This document shows positions 1 to 7,733 of a DNA stretch of 51,300 nucleotides, piece by piece (positions within the stretch are counted from its first letter, which is position 1; every line of letters starts with the position of its first letter). The position numbers and the translations under genes were made by a program. Source of the stretch: Desulfobacteraceae bacterium. GTDB lineage: Bacteria; Desulfobacterota; Desulfobacteria; Desulfobacterales; Desulfobacteraceae. The notes under the pieces are model-generated. The model saw only the letters and a program-made list of their open reading frames with translations. It was not told where the DNA came from and did no database searches. The stretch spans positions 1-51,300 of the forward strand of contig JADGEQ010000048.1 of assembly GCA_016744295.1 (NCBI GenBank), written 5' to 3'.

Positions 1-810
1 TTTGCCAACCCGACCGGCCCCTTTGCCAAATACAACGAGATGTATTCGGCCAGCAAGGAAGCCCTGGAAATTCTCAAATCAGACCCCTTTGGAATCCTCA
101 TCCATCTGATGGATGAGGCAGGGGTGGATCTGGCCATCCTGCCGGCGGAAGATGCCGAAACCACCATGGGAATGGTTACCCCCAACCAAACAGTGGCCAA
201 ATTTGTTGAAAAGGCCCCGGATCGGTTCATCGGCATGGCAGGCATTGATCCCCACAAAGGAATGAAAGCCTTGGATGAACTGGTGCATGCCGTAAAAGAC
301 CTGGGGATGAAAGCCTTGTGCCTGGAGCCCTGGCTCCACAAGATCAACAGCAATGACAAGTTGTATTATCCTATTTATGCCAAATGTGTAGAACTGGATA
401 TACCGGTGTGGATCCATTCTTCTCTTAATTTTGTGCCCCAGCTCAAAATGGATTTCGGCCGCCCTGTGTACCTGGACGAAGTGGCCGGACATTTTCCGGA
501 ACTCAAAATCATTGCCGGTCACGGCGGATGGCCCTGGGTCAATGAACTCATGGCGGTTCTCTGGCGCCATGACAATGTGTTTATGGACATCTCCGCCATC
601 AATCCGGCCTATATGACCAAGCCGGGAAGCGGCTGGGAAAGCCTTTTGTGCTATGGAAACAGCCTGCTCCAGGACCGGGTCCTCTTCGGAACCTCCTGGC
701 CGGCACGCCAGTTCAAAGAAAGTGTGGACGGGGTCATGGCACTGCCGCTAAAGGAAGAAGTGAAGAAAAAATGGTTGGGGGGGAATGCGAAAAAACTCTT
801 AAATCTATGA
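1..810 (+). CDS. Amidohydrolase-2 family metal-dependent hydrolase, 5' end outside window
   Basis: The frame is open from base 1, so the N-terminus lies before the window; the first ATG inside (position 40) is probably internal. The protein reads as a TIM-barrel hydrolase of the amidohydrolase_2 family: it has a segment on substrate-contacting strands (WIHSSLNF), the AGHGGWPWVNE motif carrying a metal or substrate histidine, and a late LFGTSWPAR motif. In most relatives the last motif reads G(T/S)D(Y/W)P, with Asp as the catalytic residue; here the position is Ser. The true substrate cannot be read from sequence; family members include decarboxylases and lactonases. The next gene starts 45 bp downstream in the same direction. 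Confidence 0.8.
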   Translation, partial: FANPTGPFAKYNEMYSASKEALEILKSDPFGILIHLMDEAGVDLAILPAEDAETTMGMVTPNQTVAKFVEKAPDRFIGMAGIDPHKGMKALDELVHAVKDLGMKALCLEPWLHKINSNDKLYYPIYAKCVELDIPVWIHSSLNFVPQLKMDFGRPVYLDEVAGHFPELKIIAGHGGWPWVNELMAVLWRHDNVFMDISAINPAYMTKPGSGWESLLCYGNSLLQDRVLFGTSWPARQFKESVDGVMALPLKEEVKKKWLGGNAKKLLNL

Positions 811-854
811 CGGCATGACCGTTATTTAAAAAAATATTCAACCAGGAGAAAAAG

Positions 855-1844
855 ATGTCACTAAAATTTATTTTACTGGGCCTGATATTTTTGGCTGCGG
901 CCTTGACCGGAATTTTACGGATTCGGCTTGAAAGGACCAACCAAAGGGTTAAAAAAGAGCTGGAACAGGCACGGATAAACCGCCTGGCAAATCCCGGCAC
1001 CATCGGCAAGCTGACCTTGCTTCCCCTGGTTGAATATTATGCCAATGGCCCCTATGCAACCGAGGCAGGGGTGTCCTACCTGATTCAGGCAGATGAAACC
1101 AGGCTTTTACTGGATGTGGGGGCAAATGAAAAAAAAGGCCACCCCTCCCCCCTGATTTCAAACAGCAAAACCCTGGGGGTGGACCTTCAAGCGCTTGACG
1201 GCATTGTGATCAGCCATACCCACCGGGACCATGTGGGCGGGATCAAAGAGGAAAAACAAAAAAAATTCAGCCTGTCCCGGGGACTGGTGGAATTGCCGGG
1301 GGTCCCTGTCTGGACCCCGGAAAAAATGTCTTGTTCAGATCATAACCCAGTCCCCTGCCCCCAATTGGTTGCAAGGCCGACCCTGATCCAAAAAGGAATT
1401 GCCCTCACAGGCCCCTTGCCCGCATCGTTGTTTCTCCTGGGATATACCCTGGAACAGGCCCTGGTGTTCAATTTGGAAAAAAAGGGGTTGGTCATCGTCA
1501 TCGGGTGCGGCCATCCCAACATACAGGTTATTTTAGACCGGGCCAAAAAGCTCTTTTGTGAACCCATCTACGGTATTATTGGTGGACTTCACCTGCCGGT
1601 AAAGGGTGGCCGGATGAATCTGGGACCTTTAAATCTCCAGAATATTGTGGGCTCCAACCGGATGCCCTGGAATTGTCTTAACAAAAAAGATGTTTTAAAA
1701 ACCATCCGGATCATTGAAAAAGAATCCCCAAGGCTTGTGGCCCTGTCCCCCCACGACAGTTCAGACTGGGCCTTGGATCAGTTCCAACAGGCCTTTGGCA
1801 ATAGATACCGTGCCATTGAGGTGGGAGTTCCCCTGGAGATCTGA
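855..1844 (+). CDS. MBL-fold metallo-hydrolase with N-terminal membrane anchor
   Basis: A metallo-beta-lactamase-fold hydrolase of 329 residues. Residues 1-22 are a hydrophobic signal anchor followed by basic residues. The metal motif is H121-x-H123-x-D125-H126 (SHTHRDHVGG), with further ligand histidines in GCGHPN and GGLHLPVKG. The spacing and the GCGHPN block resemble the family annotated as 7,8-dihydropterin-6-yl-methyl-4-(beta-D-ribofuranosyl)aminobenzene-5'-phosphate synthase-like MBL proteins, but no specific reaction can be assigned. The start is supported by an AGGAG site 8 bp upstream. It probably shares a transcript with the preceding amidohydrolase. Confidence 0.85.
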   Translation: MSLKFILLGLIFLAAALTGILRIRLERTNQRVKKELEQARINRLANPGTIGKLTLLPLVEYYANGPYATEAGVSYLIQADETRLLLDVGANEKKGHPSPLISNSKTLGVDLQALDGIVISHTHRDHVGGIKEEKQKKFSLSRGLVELPGVPVWTPEKMSCSDHNPVPCPQLVARPTLIQKGIALTGPLPASLFLLGYTLEQALVFNLEKKGLVIVIGCGHPNIQVILDRAKKLFCEPIYGIIGGLHLPVKGGRMNLGPLNLQNIVGSNRMPWNCLNKKDVLKTIRIIEKESPRLVALSPHDSSDWALDQFQQAFGNRYRAIEVGVPLEI

Positions 1845-1920
1845 ATAAATATCTAAAATGTCACCCTGAGCGCCATATCAGAGGATCAAAACCTTATATC
1901 AAAGAGATAGGGAGTATCAA

Positions 1921-3210
1921 ATGCCTGACAATCCAAACAGCAAAATCCAATCAACAATATTGTCTTCCGAGGCGAAAATTGTTTCACTGACCTCGGAAAT
2001 GATTGAGATTGCATCTCCAACCGGCCAGGAAGGAAAAATGGCCGCGTGGTTAACCGAGTGGCTCCGGTCAAATAATTTTAAAACTGAATCCTTTGAAATC
2101 GATCCTGCGACAATGGAAAAAACCCATAAAGATACCTTTTTCCGCTGGCATTTTCCCTATGCAGATCGGCCGAACATCCTGGGAAAACTCAAGGGAACCG
2201 GAAATGGCAAAAGCCTCATGATAAATTTCCATCTGGATGTTGTCGATGCGTCTCCTGATGACTGGGGTGTTGATCCCTGGAAAGGAACCGTAAAAGGAGA
2301 TGCGCTTTTCGGAAGAGGTGCTTGTGATATGAAAGGCGGGGCAGCGGCAGCTCTTTTTGCCATAAAAACGATTTCCGACCTGGGAATCCGGTTAAAGGGC
2401 GATGTTCTGGTAGCCGGTGTCATCGAAGAAGAGGGTCCGGGTAACGGCACCCTGGCGCTCCAAGCCAAGGGTATTACGGCAGACGCATGCATTATTCCCG
2501 AACCCACAAACCTCACACTGGCTGTCGGCGTTACCGGAGGGATCTATGGATTTATCAGTCTAACCGGAAAAAGTGCCCACTCCACAACGCCCTGGAACGG
2601 CGTGAATGCCGTTGAAAAAGCCTTCCATATCCAAAAAGGGCTGGAATCCTGGAAGAAAACAAGGAAAGATATTCCCCTGGACCCATTGTTTATTGATGAA
2701 CCCGAAACAAGGACAGCTGCGCATATCGTCAGTATAGATAGGACCGATGGCGGCCTGGTCGGAAAAATTCCTTCCTCGGCCTGTGTCATGGTAAGATCCA
2801 CGGTAATGCCCGGAGAGGACCCCGATGAAATGATAAAGGCCTTTGAAAAAACAATGGTGGCACAAACCATTAAAGACCCCTGGCTTGCCGAACACCCGCC
2901 AATATTCACCTGGATAAAAATGGAGGGAAGAAACCGTCCGGCAGAACTGTCTCAGGATCACCCCCTAAGCCGTTGTTTGAAAAAGTCCTATGAAAGGGTT
3001 ATCGGGGCAGCACCCAAATATACGGGACTGGTCAGCCCGGCCGATATGCAGCAACTGATGAATATCCAACCGACAACACCCACATTGATGTTCGGACCGG
3101 GCAGTATCTACCAGGCCCACACCGATGATGAATTTGTACCCATAAAAGAACTGGTACAAACGTCAGCCGTCATCGCTGATTTTATCGTGAATTGGTGTGA
3201 AATATCCTGA
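1921..3210 (+). CDS. M20 family metallopeptidase (ArgE/DapE/acetylornithine deacetylase type)
   Basis: A cytosolic di-zinc hydrolase of 429 residues that removes acyl groups or splits small peptides. Metal-site motifs are all present: H104-L-D106, D136 in GACDMKGG, the E169-E170 pair (general base and ligand), the dimerisation-domain histidine in KSAHSTTPWNG, and H400 in YQAHTDDEF. Length fits the ArgE/DapE/carboxypeptidase G2 group. The start follows a GGGAG site. The substrate is not determined; the preceding amidohydrolase and MBL gene suggest a small catabolic set for N-acylated or amide compounds, which is inference from order alone. Confidence 0.88.
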   Translation: MPDNPNSKIQSTILSSEAKIVSLTSEMIEIASPTGQEGKMAAWLTEWLRSNNFKTESFEIDPATMEKTHKDTFFRWHFPYADRPNILGKLKGTGNGKSLMINFHLDVVDASPDDWGVDPWKGTVKGDALFGRGACDMKGGAAAALFAIKTISDLGIRLKGDVLVAGVIEEEGPGNGTLALQAKGITADACIIPEPTNLTLAVGVTGGIYGFISLTGKSAHSTTPWNGVNAVEKAFHIQKGLESWKKTRKDIPLDPLFIDEPETRTAAHIVSIDRTDGGLVGKIPSSACVMVRSTVMPGEDPDEMIKAFEKTMVAQTIKDPWLAEHPPIFTWIKMEGRNRPAELSQDHPLSRCLKKSYERVIGAAPKYTGLVSPADMQQLMNIQPTTPTLMFGPGSIYQAHTDDEFVPIKELVQTSAVIADFIVNWCEIS

Positions 3211-3380
3211 AACCGGCAAGACAAACGTTCATTTTAATGCAACGCCGCTCCAAAAGGCCTTCCATATGATCTGTGTAATTCTCTAAGTTTATGTAATAAG
3301 TTTACTATTGCATTTTTTGATTTAGAATGATTATCTCAATTCAGTTTAACCATACTATTCAAAACGAGGTGCCATGTGAC

Positions 3381-4097
3381 ATGGATGAATTAAAACAAAA
3401 AATAGCACTCTTTATTGATGCAGATAATGCACCTGCAAGTAAGTTTGAAGACGTTTTGAGCGAGGTTGCAAAATATGGCGTTGTAACAATAAGAAAGGCA
3501 TATGGGAATTGGAAAAATCCATCTTTAAAACCTTGGGAAGAACTCCTGCACGAATATGCGATTCAGCCGATACAGCAATATGACCTCACAAAGGGGAAAA
3601 ATGCTTCGGATATTGCTCTTGTTATTGATGCAATGGATGTTATGTATACCAAAAATATTGATGTAATGTGTTTCGTATCATCTGACTGTGATTTCACACC
3701 GATGGTTACGAGAGCACTCGCTGAAGGTAAGGTTGTTCTGGGATTCGGTGAACGTAAGGCTCCTTCACCTTTTGTGAATGCATGCTCCAAGTTTTTATTC
3801 TTAGATCAGGAGCCTGAATCAAATAGTACCGTACAAAAGAAATCGCAAAACCTTAAATCTGATACCAAACTTATTAATTTATTACGTCAAGCAATTGAAT
3901 CCACCGAGGATGATAATGGTTGGGTAGCTCTCGGTCCAGTAGGCTCACACATATCGAATAAAACCTCTTTCGACAGTAGGAATTATGGGTTCAAAAACTT
4001 AAGTAGCCTTTTTAAGGCGATTGATTTGTTTGAACTCAAGCGTGGCCAAGGAAATTCATATTGGGTTAGAGATACGCGAAAGAAGAAATCAAGTTAA
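3381..4097 (+). CDS. NYN-domain (LabA/DUF88-like) nuclease with C-terminal OST-HTH/LOTUS domain
   Basis: Residues ~5-150 form a NYN (PIN-like) ribonuclease domain: FIDADNA near the start, KGKNASDIALVIDAMD in the middle and VSSDCDFTPMV supply the acidic metal-binding residues. Residues ~165-235 look like an OST-HTH/LOTUS RNA-binding domain (LINLLRQAIES ... WVALGPVGSHI ... FGFKNLSSLF-like segment ... YWVRD end). I prefer the start at 3381 (MDELKQK), preceded by GAGG 11 bp upstream, over the upstream ATG at 3327 with a non-conserved leader. Bacterial NYN-LOTUS proteins are probable RNases; targets are unknown. Base use is more AT-rich than the neighbours, and no neighbour suggests a partner, consistent with a mobile or defence-associated cargo gene. 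Confidence 0.82.
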   Translation: MDELKQKIALFIDADNAPASKFEDVLSEVAKYGVVTIRKAYGNWKNPSLKPWEELLHEYAIQPIQQYDLTKGKNASDIALVIDAMDVMYTKNIDVMCFVSSDCDFTPMVTRALAEGKVVLGFGERKAPSPFVNACSKFLFLDQEPESNSTVQKKSQNLKSDTKLINLLRQAIESTEDDNGWVALGPVGSHISNKTSFDSRNYGFKNLSSLFKAIDLFELKRGQGNSYWVRDTRKKKSS

Positions 4098-4324
4098 TAC
4101 ATTGATACCTCCCTGGAAGGGGTTCCCTGAAAATCAGGTATTGAATATAGAAACATTCTTTTTTTCAGGATCTTCTTTTATGAATATTATTCAACTAGAA
4201 TTGCGGTCCGGGCAGGTTATTTATTGACAGACCCCTAAGTTTGGATTACGGTTTTCTATTTTTTATAGAATGATCTAGTGATCAATAATCGGACCAATAA
4301 TCAAACTCTATTTGTGGGGGCCCT
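4098..4324. other. Intergenic region with candidate promoter for the GcvT-SHMT gene
   Basis: No gene seen. A TTGACA at 4224-4229 is followed after 17 bp by the weak -10 TACGGT. Nearer the gene are a small inverted repeat TGATC-TAGT-GATCA (4271-4284) and a direct repeat CAATAATC occurring twice about 12 bp apart (near 4283 and 4295), which could be a binding site. A GGGGG run precedes the ATG at 4325. Confidence 0.3.
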
Positions 4325-6976
4325 ATGAGCGAACTGCTGAGAACCATATTTTTCAAAAAACACCAGGAAATTTCTGGCAGCCTGGTTGAATTCGGTGGAT
4401 GGGAAATGCCCATTCAATATCCGACCGGTATCATTAAAGAACACATGGGATGCCGGCAAAAAGCAGGTATCTTTGACGTATCCCACATGGGTAGACTTTA
4501 TTTTAAAGGCCGGGACACCCTTTCTTTTTTACAGCATGTACTGACCAACAATGCCGCAGCCCTTGAAATTTTTGAAAGCCAATATACCCTGATCCAGAAT
4601 GAGGCGGGGGGTGCCATTGACGATGCCTATCTGTACCGGTTTAAAGTTGATGAATACCTTCTGGTGGTCAATGCCTCCAACAGGGAAAAGGATGTGGCCC
4701 ATTTCAAAAACCATTTGCGCAATTTTCCCGATGTTGAAATGCTGGACAGAACCTTTGAAACAGCCATGATTTCACTCCAGGGACCTGCCTCAAAAGCCAT
4801 TATTGAAGATATCATCACCCAGGGGAATTTACCCGAGCCAGCCCGAAACAACCTGAGCCACGTTCACATTGGATCAGCCCGGGTGGACCTGGCCCGGACC
4901 GGATATACCGGCGAACCCCTGGGATTTGAACTATTTGTGGAAAACAGCCAGGCCCTTGAGATCTGGGACCTGCTTATAGAGAAAGGAGCTGCGCCCATTG
5001 GGCTCGGGGCACGGGACACCCTGCGCCTGGAAGCCGGCCTTCCTTTGTACGGCCATGAACTGGGCATAGACCATGACAAAAATGAAATCCCTTTATTTGC
5101 CTCCAAATTGTCAAAATTTGCCGTTTCCTTTTCCTCCCTAAAGGGTGAATTTATTGGAAAACAAGCCCTTTTAGAACAATACCACGCATTTAGAGCCATC
5201 CTGGACAGACAATTTGACACCATCACCGCCCTCCCAAGGATGGTCATGCCCCTTGCCATCACCGGCAAGGGCATTGCCAGGGAAGGGTATAAGGTTTTTT
5301 TTGATACCAAGCATGTGGGGTATATCACCTCGGGGACCATGGTGCCCTTCCAGGAAGCTTGCGGCAGCGGACTTGATTCCGTGTTTAAAGAAGATCCCAA
5401 ACGCAGGGCTGTGGCCCTTGCCCTCATTGACAGCAATTTACTGGAAGGAGATCTCCTTGAAATAGAGATCCGAAAGAAACGCTGTGCCGCCGTGGTGGTT
5501 CCCTATCATATGAGTTCGGAAGCCCCGCCTTTTGTACGGTCCATTCCCCATGACCAACTGGGCCTTGAAAATGCAGCTCCGACCAAAAATGATCTTCCAA
5601 ACCAGGCCAAAGCGCTTGTGTCCAGGGCTCTTTCCAACCACAGCTGGCGGCAAAGTCAGTGCATCAACCTGATTCCCTCGGAAATGAGCCAGTCCTGGCT
5701 CGCCCGTTTGCTGTCCATCAGTGATCCGGTCAACCGGTATGCCGAACACAAGGAGATCAAGGCCTTTTCCGGGGAGGATGTTTTTTATTACCAGGGAACC
5801 GGATTTATCGAAGCGGTTGAACAACGGCTGAACCAAGAATTTCAAAATTTTCTGGGGTGCACTGCTGTTGAATCCAGGGTCATTTCCGGCCAGATGGCCA
5901 ATACCGCATGCTTCAGCGGGCTGGTGGACTTTTTAAACCGGGCCGACCGGAAAAGCGAACAGCGCCGGATCAAAAAGATCATGAACAACCATATCATACG
6001 GGGGGGACATTTAAGTGCCCAGCCCATGGGGGCATTACGGGATTTTGTGGCCAGGGATCCAAAAACAGAAAAACCCGCCGTGGTAAATTTTCCGGTGTTA
6101 AAGGACAATCCCTATAAAATAGACATTGCTGCCTGTGAACAGATCATCAAAAGTCACCAGCCCGAACTGGTTATCCTGGGAAAAAGCATGATCCTTCACA
6201 AGGAACCCGTGGCCCAGATCAGGCAATTGGTAGATGCCCATGCCCCCTCCTGTTTGGTCATGTACGACATGGCCCATGTGCTGGGACTTTATGGTCCCCA
6301 TTTCCAGGAACCCCTTAAAGAGGGCGCCCACATTGTCACAGGCTCCACCCACAAGACATTTTTCGGCACCCAGCGGGGGGTGATTGCCGCAAACTTTACC
6401 AGGGAGGATCCCCAATATGACCTTTGGGAAGCCATCAAGCGAAGAACCTTTCCCGGCAGTGTCAGCAACCATCACCTGGGTACCATGACCGGACTTTTGT
6501 TTGCCGCCTATGAGATGAACCATTTTAGGGAAGAATACCAGCGACAGGTGATCCTCAATGCCAAGACTTTTGCTGTGGCCCTTAAAGATCAAGGATTGGA
6601 TGTGGCAGGTGATCCCGATATTTCCTATACCGAAACCCACCAGGTCATCCTCAATGTGGGATATGGAAAAGGGGCTGTGATTGCAAAGGAACTGGAAGCG
6701 AACAACATCATTGTCAATTACCAGGCCACACCGAAGGAAGAGGGGTTTACCGCCTCGGGTGCCCTTCGCATGGGCGTATCTGAAATGACACGGTTCGGCA
6801 TGAAAGAGGCTGATTTCAAGGCGCTTGCCGTCCTCATGTCAGACCTGATCAAAAACCAAATTCCCGTCAAACAAGAGGTGCACAATTTCAGGAAACAATT
6901 TCTGGAGATGCAGTATTGTTTTAAACCCGAAGAGATGGACATGGTATCGGCACAGGTGTTTGACAAATTTCAATAA
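4325..6976 (+). CDS. Fusion of aminomethyltransferase (GcvT) and serine hydroxymethyltransferase-like domain
   Basis: One 883-residue open frame carries two folate enzymes. Residues ~1-370 are a T-protein (GcvT): DVSHMGRL, GYTGEPLGFELF and the IGLGARDTLRLEAGLPLYGHEL block are typical. Residues ~425-855 are a PLP fold-type I serine hydroxymethyltransferase-like domain: the YDMAHVLGLYGP motif, the PLP-binding Lys at 677 in TGSTHKTFFGTQRG, and the late TASGALRMG motif. Separately, T-protein makes methylene-THF from aminomethyl-H-protein, and SHMT uses methylene-THF with glycine to make serine, so the fusion would channel methylene-THF directly to serine formation or run in reverse. No H- or P-protein gene is in the window. 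There is no frameshift at the ~370-425 linker. The SHMT part is divergent, so another aldolase-type reaction is possible. Confidence 0.88.
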   Translation: MSELLRTIFFKKHQEISGSLVEFGGWEMPIQYPTGIIKEHMGCRQKAGIFDVSHMGRLYFKGRDTLSFLQHVLTNNAAALEIFESQYTLIQNEAGGAIDDAYLYRFKVDEYLLVVNASNREKDVAHFKNHLRNFPDVEMLDRTFETAMISLQGPASKAIIEDIITQGNLPEPARNNLSHVHIGSARVDLARTGYTGEPLGFELFVENSQALEIWDLLIEKGAAPIGLGARDTLRLEAGLPLYGHELGIDHDKNEIPLFASKLSKFAVSFSSLKGEFIGKQALLEQYHAFRAILDRQFDTITALPRMVMPLAITGKGIAREGYKVFFDTKHVGYITSGTMVPFQEACGSGLDSVFKEDPKRRAVALALIDSNLLEGDLLEIEIRKKRCAAVVVPYHMSSEAPPFVRSIPHDQLGLENAAPTKNDLPNQAKALVSRALSNHSWRQSQCINLIPSEMSQSWLARLLSISDPVNRYAEHKEIKAFSGEDVFYYQGTGFIEAVEQRLNQEFQNFLGCTAVESRVISGQMANTACFSGLVDFLNRADRKSEQRRIKKIMNNHIIRGGHLSAQPMGALRDFVARDPKTEKPAVVNFPVLKDNPYKIDIAACEQIIKSHQPELVILGKSMILHKEPVAQIRQLVDAHAPSCLVMYDMAHVLGLYGPHFQEPLKEGAHIVTGSTHKTFFGTQRGVIAANFTREDPQYDLWEAIKRRTFPGSVSNHHLGTMTGLLFAAYEMNHFREEYQRQVILNAKTFAVALKDQGLDVAGDPDISYTETHQVILNVGYGKGAVIAKELEANNIIVNYQATPKEEGFTASGALRMGVSEMTRFGMKEADFKALAVLMSDLIKNQIPVKQEVHNFRKQFLEMQYCFKPEEMDMVSAQVFDKFQ

Positions 6977-7055
6977 CCGGCAACGAAAAATGAAACGTTT
7001 ATAATTATAATACCTTGGATAAAGTTTCATATAAATTTATAGAGGGGAACCTCAA

Positions 7056-7649
7056 ATGGAAGAGATGATTACCCGGGTAACAGATCGGGCAAGGAAAAAC
7101 TTTTCAAAGGGATTCAATTGTGCGGAATGTGTGCTTGAATCTGTTCTGGAAACCATTGATACAGGTCTTCCCACGGAAACCTTGAGACTGGCCACGGGGT
7201 TTGGGGGCGGCATCGGGCTCTTTGGTGATTCCTGCGGCGCCATAACCGGGGCTGTCATGGCCGTGGGAGCCATGCACGGCAGAACCTGTCTTCCCGGCGG
7301 AGAAGACCGGCGCAGGGCCGCCCAGGATGCAGCCAAAGAGCTTTACGGAAACCCCGGTCTCTACCGGCTCTTCAATCAAATCCCCAATATGGTCAAATCA
7401 CAATACGGGCACACCCTTTGCCGGGATATCTGTGCCCCCTGGAAAGAGGACTGGCTGTGCAGGGAACATGCCCTTCACTGCAGGGAAATCATCACAGATG
7501 CCGCCCGAATGGCAGCCCAACTGATTTTGGCAGACAAGGCAGACATCTGCTCCCAACCCTTTGGGGAAAATGTAGAAAATCTGAAAGACGGACCCGAGGA
7601 TAGCAAAGCTGAGGGCTGCAAAGCTGAGGATTGCAAGGCAAAGGGCTGA
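7056..7649 (+). CDS. C_GCAxxG_C_C family redox/metal protein with Cys-containing C-terminal tail
   Basis: A 197-residue protein of the C_GCAxxG_C_C family (named for its cysteine motif). The conserved pattern is visible as FNCAECV near residue 24, FGGGIGLFGDSCGAITGAVMAVG near 50-72, and later Cys residues in TLCRDICAPWK and LHCREI. The family is common in anaerobes and is thought to bind a metal or cluster; its exact role is unknown. The last ~25 residues are a low-complexity extension made from about three copies of a K-A-E-(G/D)-C unit, encoded by a degenerate ~15-bp tandem repeat. The start has an AGAGGGGA site upstream. It follows the GcvT-SHMT gene by 79 bp and may be co-transcribed. Confidence 0.85.
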   Translation: MEEMITRVTDRARKNFSKGFNCAECVLESVLETIDTGLPTETLRLATGFGGGIGLFGDSCGAITGAVMAVGAMHGRTCLPGGEDRRRAAQDAAKELYGNPGLYRLFNQIPNMVKSQYGHTLCRDICAPWKEDWLCREHALHCREIITDAARMAAQLILADKADICSQPFGENVENLKDGPEDSKAEGCKAEDCKAKG

Positions 7650-7650
7650 G
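7600..7650 (+). repeat. Degenerate ~15-bp tandem repeat inside the end of the C_GCAxxG_C_C gene
   Basis: The unit GCAAAGCTGAGG with a variable 3-4 base tail occurs about three times in a row, the last copy decayed. In frame it adds K-A-E/K-x-C units to the C-terminus. Such in-frame repeats can change copy number by slippage. Confidence 0.6.
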
Positions 7651-7733
7651 GCAGCAAATTGACCTAGGCGTGTCCTGGGATCATCCAATTCATAAAAATT
7701 TGTGTTGACCTAAAAAAGCATGGAGTTATTTTT

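Noticed and set aside
3327..3380. Upstream ATG of the NYN-LOTUS gene
   Set aside because: It adds 18 residues unlike the domain start, and the GAGG site fits the ATG at 3381.
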